Shown here in pieces: positions 17,888 through 25,641 of a DNA stretch of 64,000 bases. Within the stretch, counting starts at the first letter, position 1, and each line of letters begins with the position of its first letter. The position numbers were made by a program, and so were the translations under genes. This stretch comes from Sphingomonas melonis (GTDB lineage Bacteria; Pseudomonadota; Alphaproteobacteria; Sphingomonadales; Sphingomonadaceae): positions 1 through 64,000 of the forward strand of contig NZ_JACCBY010000007.1 of NCBI RefSeq assembly GCF_013409985.1. Reading direction: 5' to 3'. Under the pieces are notes generated by a model. That model saw only the letters and a program-made list of their open reading frames with translations, was not told where the DNA came from and made no database searches.

Positions 17888-18280
17888 ATGGCGCAGATGT
17901 CGGCAGCGACGATATGGGTGATGCTTACCGGCGGGTTCGTCGCGGCGCTCGTCGCCGCGCTGCTGCGGCGCGACGGTCCGGCGGCGCTGGCGATGGCAGG
18001 CGGAGGTCTGCTCGCCGGCCATTGCGCGCATCTGCCGGTGCCGGTCCTCGCCTGGGCGTCGATCGCGGCGGCGGTCGGGATCGCGGCGGGGCTGATCGGT
18101 GCGATCGTCAACGCCGCGCTCGGTGGTCGCTCTGCCGCAACATTGGGGTTGGCGCTCACCGGCGCGACCCTCGGTGCGATCGCCTCGACCCCCGCGACGG
18201 CATCGCACGATCTCGCTCGCGGACCCGCCGCCGGTCTCGTGCTCAGCCATGCGCTGGCAACGGTCACAGCGGGCGAATGA
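17888..18280 (+). CDS. Small hydrophobic membrane protein, unknown function
   Basis: This is a 130-residue, very Ala/Leu/Gly-rich protein with three or four predicted membrane segments (about 8-26, 30-50, 52-75, 85-102). No catalytic or binding motif is visible and I do not recognise the family. The start at ATG 17888 follows GGCAGGAGGCGGATC, a good ribosome site, and supports expression. It is divergent from the cysteine-peptidase-like gene. Confidence 0.6.
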   Translation: MAQMSAATIWVMLTGGFVAALVAALLRRDGPAALAMAGGGLLAGHCAHLPVPVLAWASIAAAVGIAAGLIGAIVNAALGGRSAATLGLALTGATLGAIASTPATASHDLARGPAAGLVLSHALATVTAGE

Positions 18281-18344
18281 CCCCACCGGCCCGTCGGGGC
18301 GAACCGATCCAAGCGTGAAACGCGCTTTTATATTTGACGGTAGG

Positions 18345-18424
18345 CTTTTGAATCGCCATGAAAACCGGGCCGTAAGGCATCCTCCCCAACAGGATCACTT
18401 GGGCCGCTTCGGCGGCCTTTTTTT
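18345..18424 (+). ncRNA. Candidate small RNA with CUCCCC loop (alpha-r14/suhB-like)
   Basis: In the spacer before mreB there is a hairpin ATCCT-CCCCAAC-AGGAT (18379-18395), whose loop region is C-rich and can pair with Shine-Dalgarno sequences. A perfect intrinsic terminator follows (18402-18424). TTGACG at 18334 is a plausible -35 box; the -10 is weak. Two hairpins with an anti-SD loop and a terminator recall the alphaproteobacterial alpha-r14 (suhB) regulatory RNAs. That family link is from memory of its architecture, not from an alignment. The 5' end is a guess. Confidence 0.5.
18402..18424 (+). terminator. Strong rho-independent terminator
   Basis: GGCCGC-TTCG-GCGGCC forms a 6-bp perfect stem with a UUCG tetraloop followed by seven T. 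It points rightward and does not end any nearby + strand protein gene directly, so it most likely ends the small RNA, or read-through from the gene at 17888. Confidence 0.85.
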
Positions 18425-18456
18425 GTGTCCGGTGCCCGCGCGGTGCGGGCGTGGGG

Positions 18457-19500
<1,044 letters not shown>

Positions 19501-19752
19501 CGCAGGCTACCTTGTTGAGGGTGGCATCGGCCGCGGCGCGGCACGAGGGCCTTCGCGCATTGGCGGTTTGCCGGGCAGCGTCAATCGGCCTTGCGCCGAT
19601 CGGGCTGTTCAAGCGGACGGACGGTTTCTCAAAGAGATAGGGCGGCGCGATCGGTTCGGTTGCGGGGACTGGGGGCGGGGCCTACATCGGACGCCCGTGC
19701 GCATCTCCCCGACCTCGATCCTTTGCCCGCCGCGCCGCGGCGCCTGCCGCTG

Positions 19753-20346
19753 ATGCGCGACCTGTTCGACCGGCCGCTGCTGCCCGGACTGCGTAGCGAG
19801 GAGGCGTTCGTCACGCCCGACGACGAACGGGCGCTGATCGCGGCGATCGACGCGCTCGCGCTGGCACCGTTCCAGTTCCAGGGCTGGACGGGCAAGCGGC
19901 TGACGCACAGCTTCGGGCTGCATTACGATTTCGAGCGTGGCGCGCTCGCGCCGACCGCGCCGATGCCGGACTGGCTGCTGCCGATCCGCGCGCGCGCCGA
20001 GGCGTTCGCCGGGGTGGCGGCCGGCACCTTCGTCCAGGCGCTGCTGATCCGGTACGATCCCGGCGCGGGGATCGGCTGGCACCGCGACCGTCCGCAGTTC
20101 GACCATGTCGTCGGCGTCTCGCTGGGCGCGCCGGCCGCGATGCGCTTCCGCCGCCGCGCGGGGGAGCGGTTCGAGCGGCTCACCGCACCGCTGCCGCCGC
20201 GCGGCATCTACCACCTTCACGGCGAGGCCCGCCATGACTGGGAGCATAGCATCGCCGCCATGACCGAGACGCGCTGGTCGATCACGCTGCGCAGCCTGTC
20301 CGAACGCGGCCGCCGGATGCTCGGTGCGGCCGGAGGGGGCGCGTGA
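19753..20346 (+). CDS. AlkB-like 2-oxoglutarate/Fe(II) dioxygenase
   Basis: This is a 197-residue AlkB-type dioxygenase. Family members remove alkyl groups from DNA/RNA bases or proteins by oxidative demethylation. The iron ligands are His110 and Asp112 (WHRDRPQFDH) and His165 (HDWEHSI); the 2-oxoglutarate-binding arginines are in RWSITLR (174-180). ATG 19753 starts the conserved region; upstream in-frame codons would add about 54 low-complexity residues. It overlaps the next gene by 4 bases, so the two are probably co-translated. Whether it repairs nucleic acid or acts on another substrate cannot be told from sequence alone. Confidence 0.87.
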   Translation: MRDLFDRPLLPGLRSEEAFVTPDDERALIAAIDALALAPFQFQGWTGKRLTHSFGLHYDFERGALAPTAPMPDWLLPIRARAEAFAGVAAGTFVQALLIRYDPGAGIGWHRDRPQFDHVVGVSLGAPAAMRFRRRAGERFERLTAPLPPRGIYHLHGEARHDWEHSIAAMTETRWSITLRSLSERGRRMLGAAGGGA

Positions 20347-21188
20347 TGACGCCCGATTTCGTCGTCATCGACGTCGAGACCGCCTGTGCGCGGGTGAGCA
20401 GCATCTGCCAGGTCGGCATCGTCGGCTTCCGCGACGGGCGTGAGGTGTTCGCCTATGAGACGCTGCTCGACCCGTGCGACGACTTCCATGCGATGAACAC
20501 GCGCATCCACGGCATCGCCGCGCATCATGTCGTCGGCCAGCCGACCTTCGCGCATGTCCATGCCGAGATCGACCGTCACCTGAGCGGGCGGATCACCGTC
20601 GCGCATTCCTATTTCGACAAGGGCGCGCTCGCCGCCGCCTGCCGCGTCCACGATCGCGCGCCGATCGAGACGGTGTGGCTGGACAGCGTCCGGGTGGCGA
20701 AGCGCGCCTGGCCGGACCTCGCCAATCACAAGCTCGGCGGCCTCGCGCGCTTCCTCGGCATCGCCCATCGCCACCACGATGCGCTGAGCGATGCGCGCGC
20801 GGCCGGCTGGGTGATCGTCAAGGCGATCGACCATACCGGCCTGTCGCTCGCCGACTGGCTCGCGCCGCCGCGCAAGCCGCAGGCGGCACCGCGCGCGGCG
20901 GCCGAGGGGCCGCTGAAGGGCGAACGGATCGTCGTCGTCGGCGAGGCGCGCGACGGCAGGATCGCACATGCGCTGGCGGCGCAGGGCGGTGCGATCATGT
21001 CCGCAGTCGGGCTGACGACGACGATGGTGGTCGTCGCGGAGGGCGCCGTGGACGCACGCGCGCCGCGCGCCGTCGCGGAACTGGGCAAGGCAGAGGCGGC
21101 GCGCCGGGCCGGCCGGCCGATCCACATCGTATCGGCGCACACGCCTGGGCTGCTGCCCGAGGATTGCGGGACCATTGTTCGCGGTTGA
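20343..21188 (+). CDS. DEDDh 3'-5' exonuclease with C-terminal BRCT domain
   Basis: This is a 281-residue protein related to the DNA polymerase III epsilon proofreading exonuclease. Asp10 and Glu12 (VIDVETA), Asp92 (HSYFDKG), His145 and Asp150 (HHDALSDA) form the DEDDh site. After a proline/alanine linker a BRCT domain occupies about residues 192-275 (LKGERIVVVGEA to IHIVSA), normally a protein- or DNA-end-binding module. It starts at GTG 20343 or ATG 20346, overlapping the AlkB-like gene, which suggests a joint DNA-repair role (inference). It lacks the polymerase-binding tail of true epsilon. Confidence 0.88.
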   Translation: MMTPDFVVIDVETACARVSSICQVGIVGFRDGREVFAYETLLDPCDDFHAMNTRIHGIAAHHVVGQPTFAHVHAEIDRHLSGRITVAHSYFDKGALAAACRVHDRAPIETVWLDSVRVAKRAWPDLANHKLGGLARFLGIAHRHHDALSDARAAGWVIVKAIDHTGLSLADWLAPPRKPQAAPRAAAEGPLKGERIVVVGEARDGRIAHALAAQGGAIMSAVGLTTTMVVVAEGAVDARAPRAVAELGKAEAARRAGRPIHIVSAHTPGLLPEDCGTIVRG

Positions 21189-21223
21189 GGGGTTGAGGCC
21201 CCGACACGAACGAGGACATTGCC

Positions 21224-21376
21224 ATGAACAAGCTCATTTCCGGCATCGAAGGCGCGATCAACACCGCCGTCGGCAAGGCCAAGCAGAACGCCGACAATCC
21301 CTCGCTGCACGGCGAAGGCGCCGAGCAGGAAGCGCGCGGTACGCGTCAGCAGGCGGACGCGAAGAAGAAGGACTGA
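21224..21376 (+). CDS. CsbD-like small stress protein
   Basis: This is a 50-residue, highly charged protein (MNKLISGIEGAINTAVGKAK at the start, Lys-rich end). GAGGA lies 8 bases before the ATG. Composition and the alternating Gly/Ala/Lys/Glu pattern resemble CsbD-type general-stress proteins, small and largely unstructured. The match is by composition, so the family is tentative. It stands alone between the exonuclease and the convergent thiamine operon. Confidence 0.65.
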   Translation: MNKLISGIEGAINTAVGKAKQNADNPSLHGEGAEQEARGTRQQADAKKKD

Positions 21377-21380
21377 TCCG

Positions 21381-21965
21381 CTACGCCTGCCGGCGGGGCG
21401 CGTCCCCCCGGCCGGCGCCCGCCTCGCGCCACTGCCGATAGCCGATGACCGCCAGCCCGATCATCGCCGCGTACAGCCCCGCGGTCGGCAGCAGCCCCTT
21501 CCAGACGAACATGCCGACGTAACAGGTGTCGACCACGATCCAGAGCAGCCAGCTGGCGGCATGGCGGCGCGCGGTCCAATATTGCGCGACGAGGCTGAAG
21601 CTGCTTAGCGTGGCATCCATCCAGGGCAGCGCCGCGTCGGTATGGTGGCTGGTCAGCCAGCCGATGGCCGCCGCGCCCGCGGCTCCGGCCGCCAGTCCCG
21701 CCAGCGCCGGCGTCGGGCGCAACGGCGTCACCACCACCTCGCCCGCGCTGTCGGTGCCGCGCGCCCACGCCACCCAGCCGTAGACGATCGCGATCCCGAA
21801 CAGCATCTGCAGCACCATGTCGGCATAGAGCCGCTCGGCAAGGAACAGCTTGGCGTATAGGGCGCAGGCGACGAGGTTGACCGGCCAGCACAGCATGTGC
21901 CGCCGCGCGGTCAGCCAGATGCCGGCGAAGCTGACGACGACCGCGACGATCTCCAGCGTCGTCAT
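21381..21965 (-). CDS. pnuT: PnuC-family transporter, probable thiamine transporter PnuT
   Basis: This is a 194-residue inner-membrane protein of the PnuC vitamin-transporter family (SWEET-like fold, facilitated diffusion with metabolic trapping). The family motif is present (CWPVNLVACALYAKLF, then RLYADMVLQMLFGIAIVYGW), as is the C-terminal WLLWIVVDTCYVGMF. PnuC carries nicotinamide riboside, PnuX riboflavin and PnuT thiamine. It is the last gene of an operon led by a TPP riboswitch, so thiamine is the likely cargo. ATG 21965 overlaps the stop of the kinase gene by 4 bases, so the kinase that would trap the vitamin is made with it. Confidence 0.87.
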   Translation of the reverse strand: MTTLEIVAVVVSFAGIWLTARRHMLCWPVNLVACALYAKLFLAERLYADMVLQMLFGIAIVYGWVAWARGTDSAGEVVVTPLRPTPALAGLAAGAAGAAAIGWLTSHHTDAALPWMDATLSSFSLVAQYWTARRHAASWLLWIVVDTCYVGMFVWKGLLPTAGLYAAMIGLAVIGYRQWREAGAGRGDAPRRQA

Positions 21966-23104
21966 CGCCCGGACTCGCCGATCCGGTCGAGGAAGACTCG
22001 TCCGGGAGGCGAGGCGAACCACCGCGCATGGCCGAGGACATAGTCGTCCCAGGTCGCGGTCGCGGCGTGCTGGTCGGCGACCACGCCGGCGAAATAGTCG
22101 ATCTCCGACAGCGCGAATTCGAGGTGGACGAGCGGCAGCAGCCGGACGATCGCGGCGATATCGGCGGCGGCGAGCGGCATGACGGCGGCATAGCCGGCGA
22201 GCAGCGCGAGCACCGCCTCGGCATCGCCGATGTCGTCGCCCTGCGGCAGGTCGAGCCAGCGGATCGCGGTGCGTTCGATCGCGGTGGCGATGTCGTGGAG
22301 CGCGCAGGTGCGATCGGCGAGTCCGAAGTCGATCACCGTGCGCACGGCGCCGTCATCCGCCCACAGGAGGTTGGAGGGATGCCAGTCGTTGTGCGTCCAC
22401 AGCGGCGGCTGCTCCGCCAGCATCGCGGCGAGACCCTCGCCGAAGGTCGCGAACAGCGCGGCGAGCGGCGCGCGCCATGGTCGCGGTGCGAGGAACGCGG
22501 CCAGCGCCGGCCGGGCGGCGGCATAGGCCGCGACCGCCGCCAGAGGATCGCGCGCGGGCAGGATGGTGAGGCTGGCGACGAGCGGCTGTGGCGTGCGCGC
22601 CGGGGCGGAATAGTCGCGCGCGGCACGGTGCAAGCGGGCCAGCGCCATGCCGGCGGCATGCGCCTGCGCGTGCGAGAAGAACGGCGTCCACGACGGCCGG
22701 TCGCGATACAGATCCGCGCCCGCCGCCTGCCGGTGCAGTTCGTAGCGCCAGCGGCCGATCGCCACCGCGGTCGCGCCGTCCGCGCCCCGCACGATCTCCG
22801 GCACCGACACCCCCGCTGCGGCGAGATGCGCGATGAACGCATGTTCCTCGCCCAGCCCCTCGATCGACCGGACGCGATAATGATGGCGCTTCAGCAGGAC
22901 AATGCCGGTCGCGGTATGCACCAGCGTCGCCGCCGAGAACGGCCGCGGCGAGTGCCACGCCAGCCCGGTCATCCGCCCCGCCGCCGGGAAACGGGCGATC
23001 ACCGCCGCCGCCTCGCCGACGGTGATCGCCGGCCAGGTCGCCGCCTCCAGCGCCTGTCCCATGCCATGCACCAGATGGCCGGCGGGTTCGCGGACCGGCG
23101 TCAT
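21962..23104 (-). CDS. APH-fold kinase, probable thiamine kinase
   Basis: This is a 380-residue phosphotransferase of the aminoglycoside/choline kinase superfamily. THNDWHPSNLLW carries the catalytic loop with Asp240, and VIDFGLAD carries the metal-binding Asp259; an ATP-binding N-lobe precedes them (GIVLLKRH). Members phosphorylate antibiotics, choline, homoserine or thiamine (ThiK). Here it lies between a TonB receptor (4-base gap) and PnuT (4-base overlap), all under a TPP riboswitch. Phosphorylation of imported thiamine is therefore the best reading, inferred from context. Antibiotic resistance is unlikely. Confidence 0.83.
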   Translation of the reverse strand: MTPVREPAGHLVHGMGQALEAATWPAITVGEAAAVIARFPAAGRMTGLAWHSPRPFSAATLVHTATGIVLLKRHHYRVRSIEGLGEEHAFIAHLAAAGVSVPEIVRGADGATAVAIGRWRYELHRQAAGADLYRDRPSWTPFFSHAQAHAAGMALARLHRAARDYSAPARTPQPLVASLTILPARDPLAAVAAYAAARPALAAFLAPRPWRAPLAALFATFGEGLAAMLAEQPPLWTHNDWHPSNLLWADDGAVRTVIDFGLADRTCALHDIATAIERTAIRWLDLPQGDDIGDAEAVLALLAGYAAVMPLAAADIAAIVRLLPLVHLEFALSEIDYFAGVVADQHAATATWDDYVLGHARWFASPPGRVFLDRIGESGR

Positions 23105-23108
23105 CGCC

Positions 23109-25427
23109 TCAGAACGCGCGCGACAGCGTCGCCATCACCGCGGCGCCGCTGCCGATATAATAAGCCGGCGCCTGGCCGGCGATGATGCTGCCGTTGCGAC
23201 CGGTCGTGTCGCGCGCGTTGGTGGTCACCGCCTGGACGCCGGCGAGCACGTGCGGGTCGGTGACGTTGATCGCATTGATGCGCAGATCGGTGCGCTTCCC
23301 GTCGAGCCATTCGGCGAGATGCACGCCGATCGACAGGTCGAGCGTCGCATAGCCCCGGATACGCTCGTCGTTCATGAAGCTGGCATATTGGGGGCCGAGA
23401 TATTTCGACGCGACGCTGCCGAAGACATGGCCGTCGTCGAAGGTGCCGCCGGCGCCGACCTGCACCGTCGGGCTCGACACCGCATGCTTGCCGCGCGTCG
23501 GCAGCAGATCGCCGCCGACCGGCAGGTCGTCGTCGAGCCGCGCATGCAGATATTCGCCCGACAGATAGAGGCTGACCGTCGGCGTCGGCCGGTAATCGAT
23601 CTCGGCATCGACGCCATAGGACGTCTGCCCGCCGGCGTTGCGCGTCGCATTCACCTGCGCGCCGCCGCTGTCGATCACCGTCGCCAGCTGGCGGTTGCGG
23701 AATGCGTAGTGGAAGCCGGTCACCGAGGCGGACACGGCCTCGCCGATGAAGCGATAGCCGACCTCCTCGGACACCGCATATTCGTTCTTCAGCGCATCGC
23801 TGCCCTGCGCCACCACCACGCCGCCGGCATAACTGTTGTACAAGGCGAATTCATTGGGGGTGCGGAAGTTGGTGGTGACGTTGGCGAACAGCTGTTGCCG
23901 GTCGTCGAGCCGATAGTGGACCGCCGCGCGCGGCAGCGCGGCGAAGCGGTCGATCCGCACCTTGCCCTGCGGCCCGGGCAGATAGTTGCGGCCGTTGCGC
24001 AGCACGTCGACGCCCTTGAAGCCGACGTCGACCGTCAGCCGCGGCGTCACCGCGATACTGTCGGCGAGGAAGAAGCCTTTGGTGACGGTGACGGTGCGCT
24101 GGTTCTCATAAGCGAGCAGGCGGCCGTCGGCGGTGCGGATCGCCTTGGCGCGATAGCCCCAGCGGTCGGTCGGCTGCCCGTCGGCGTCGATGCTGGTATA
24201 GGATTGCGTGACCCGGTCGGTGCCATAGTCGAACCACAGCCCGGCGGTGATGCGATGGTTGCCGGCGCGCAGCGTCAGCTTGGTGACGGTGCCGCCGCGG
24301 AACTGGTCGCCGGTGTAATTGCCGAGCACCGTCGCCACGCCGTCGACCGCACCGGGCAGCACGATCGGGTCGGCGAGCGCTTCGGTGCCGAGATAATTGC
24401 CCGTGGTGGCAAGCTGCGTCCCGTAGGGCGAATTGCCGTAGCCGAATTGCGCATAGCTGGTGCTGTCCAGCGTCAGCCGCTCGCCGAGCACGAGATGCAC
24501 CGGCGCCGAGGCGTAGAGGTTGCGGAACGGCGCGCGGTAGAGCCGCCAGTAATTGGTGTCGCCCGGCGTGTAGCGGCGATCATGGTTGAAGCCGCGGCCC
24601 TGCGCCTGCCAGTCGGCGAGCGTCGGGCTGGGATAGCTCGAACTGTTGGCGTCGTTGAACGACAGCGCGAGGCTGGCGCGATTGCCGGCGCCCCATTCGT
24701 TCAGCAGCTTGGCGTCGATATGCTGGCGCGTGTCGAAGCCGGCGCCGCGCCAATTGTCGGCGCGGGTGCGCGAATAGGACAGGAAGGCCCTCATCCCGGT
24801 GTTGCCGATCGTGCCGCTGTCGACGCGCACGAAGGCGCGCCGCGCCGCATAGCTGCCGAGCGACAGGTCGACGAGACCGCCCGCCCGCGCCTTGGGATCG
24901 TCGAGCGCGAGCGACAGCAGCCCGCCGGCGCCGCCGAGCGTCGGCGAATCGATGTCGACCGACCCTTGCGCCACCGATATCCGCCGGAGGTTGCCGGGAT
25001 CGGCAAATTGCGAGGGATAGGCGTAATAATAGCCGATGTCGTTCTGCGGCGCGCCCTCCATCAGCACGCCGATCTCGTCCTGCCCCAGTCCGCGCAGCGT
25101 CAGGCTGGAACTGGTCGACAGGCCGTAGGGATCGCTCGATGCGACGTTCGCGCCGGGCAGCAGCGTCACCAGCTGGAAGGCGTTGAGCGTCGGCGCCTGT
25201 TTGACGATGAAGTCGGCCGAGATCGCGCTCTGGCTTTTCGGCGCGTCCTGATCGGGCAGCAGCCCCGCCGGGTCGGGATGGCCGACGACGCGGATCTCCG
25301 CGGGTTCGCCGGTCTGCGCCATCGCGGGCGCGGCGAGCAGCAACGCCGGCACAGCCAGCACGCGGCGGCGCCGCGCGGGTCGATCGAAACGGGAATTACG
25401 AGCCGAAATCGTCCACATCCACTTCAT
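23109..25427 (-). CDS. TonB-dependent receptor, probable thiamine uptake
   Basis: This is a 772-residue outer-membrane receptor. It has a long basic N-terminus, then a signal peptide (VLAVPALLLAAPAMAQ), then the plug (ISADFIVKQAPTLNAFQLV, LTLRGLGQDEIGVLMEGAPQ) and a barrel ending SRAF. It is the first gene after a TPP riboswitch, which implies repression when thiamine pyrophosphate is plentiful. Thiamine-regulated TonB receptors linked to pnuT are known from comparative genomics of other phyla. The start is uncertain: ATG 25427 has no good ribosome site of its own, and ATG 25418 is an alternative. The kinase gene follows after 4 bases. Confidence 0.92.
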   Translation of the reverse strand: MKWMWTISARNSRFDRPARRRRVLAVPALLLAAPAMAQTGEPAEIRVVGHPDPAGLLPDQDAPKSQSAISADFIVKQAPTLNAFQLVTLLPGANVASSDPYGLSTSSSLTLRGLGQDEIGVLMEGAPQNDIGYYYAYPSQFADPGNLRRISVAQGSVDIDSPTLGGAGGLLSLALDDPKARAGGLVDLSLGSYAARRAFVRVDSGTIGNTGMRAFLSYSRTRADNWRGAGFDTRQHIDAKLLNEWGAGNRASLALSFNDANSSSYPSPTLADWQAQGRGFNHDRRYTPGDTNYWRLYRAPFRNLYASAPVHLVLGERLTLDSTSYAQFGYGNSPYGTQLATTGNYLGTEALADPIVLPGAVDGVATVLGNYTGDQFRGGTVTKLTLRAGNHRITAGLWFDYGTDRVTQSYTSIDADGQPTDRWGYRAKAIRTADGRLLAYENQRTVTVTKGFFLADSIAVTPRLTVDVGFKGVDVLRNGRNYLPGPQGKVRIDRFAALPRAAVHYRLDDRQQLFANVTTNFRTPNEFALYNSYAGGVVVAQGSDALKNEYAVSEEVGYRFIGEAVSASVTGFHYAFRNRQLATVIDSGGAQVNATRNAGGQTSYGVDAEIDYRPTPTVSLYLSGEYLHARLDDDLPVGGDLLPTRGKHAVSSPTVQVGAGGTFDDGHVFGSVASKYLGPQYASFMNDERIRGYATLDLSIGVHLAEWLDGKRTDLRINAINVTDPHVLAGVQAVTTNARDTTGRNGSIIAGQAPAYYIGSGAAVMATLSRAF

Positions 25428-25453
25428 CGGAGGAACGACGGCCGCGCCGCAGA

Positions 25454-25545
25454 CCCTCCCTACGCCGGTATCACCCGGATCAGGTTCAGCGGGTCATGGG
25501 CTGCTGCCCACCTCTCAGCCGCGCATCAGCGGCCCCCCGGGGATG
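25454..25545 (-). promoter_or_regulatory. TPP (thiamine pyrophosphate) riboswitch
   Basis: On the minus strand the aptamer shows the conserved blocks in order: GGGGGGCC, GCTGAGAGG, ACCCGCTGAACCTGATC, GGGTGATACCGGCGTAGGGA. These are the THI-box core (CUGAGA and the ACCU-GAUC helix). It ends 26 bases before the TonB receptor start. The 3' strand of P1 (GGGAGG) is complementary to CCTCC just before the start codon, so control of translation initiation is possible. The aptamer identification is very secure; the switching mechanism is inferred. Confidence 0.96.
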
Positions 25546-25641
25546 CCGATGGCTTAGGCGCTCTCGCGCGACGTGGATAGGGGAATTGCACGGGGACCGG
25601 CACCACCGGCGCGACCGTGATCGCGCCGGTGTTGTCCGCCG

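Noticed and set aside
21962..23104. Aminoglycoside resistance gene
   Set aside because: The APH fold alone is not specific; the TPP riboswitch, receptor and PnuT neighbours point to vitamin metabolism.
22902..25580. 892-codon plus-strand frame opposite the thiamine TonB receptor
   Set aside because: It runs through the TPP riboswitch and the receptor on the other strand and has no family features.
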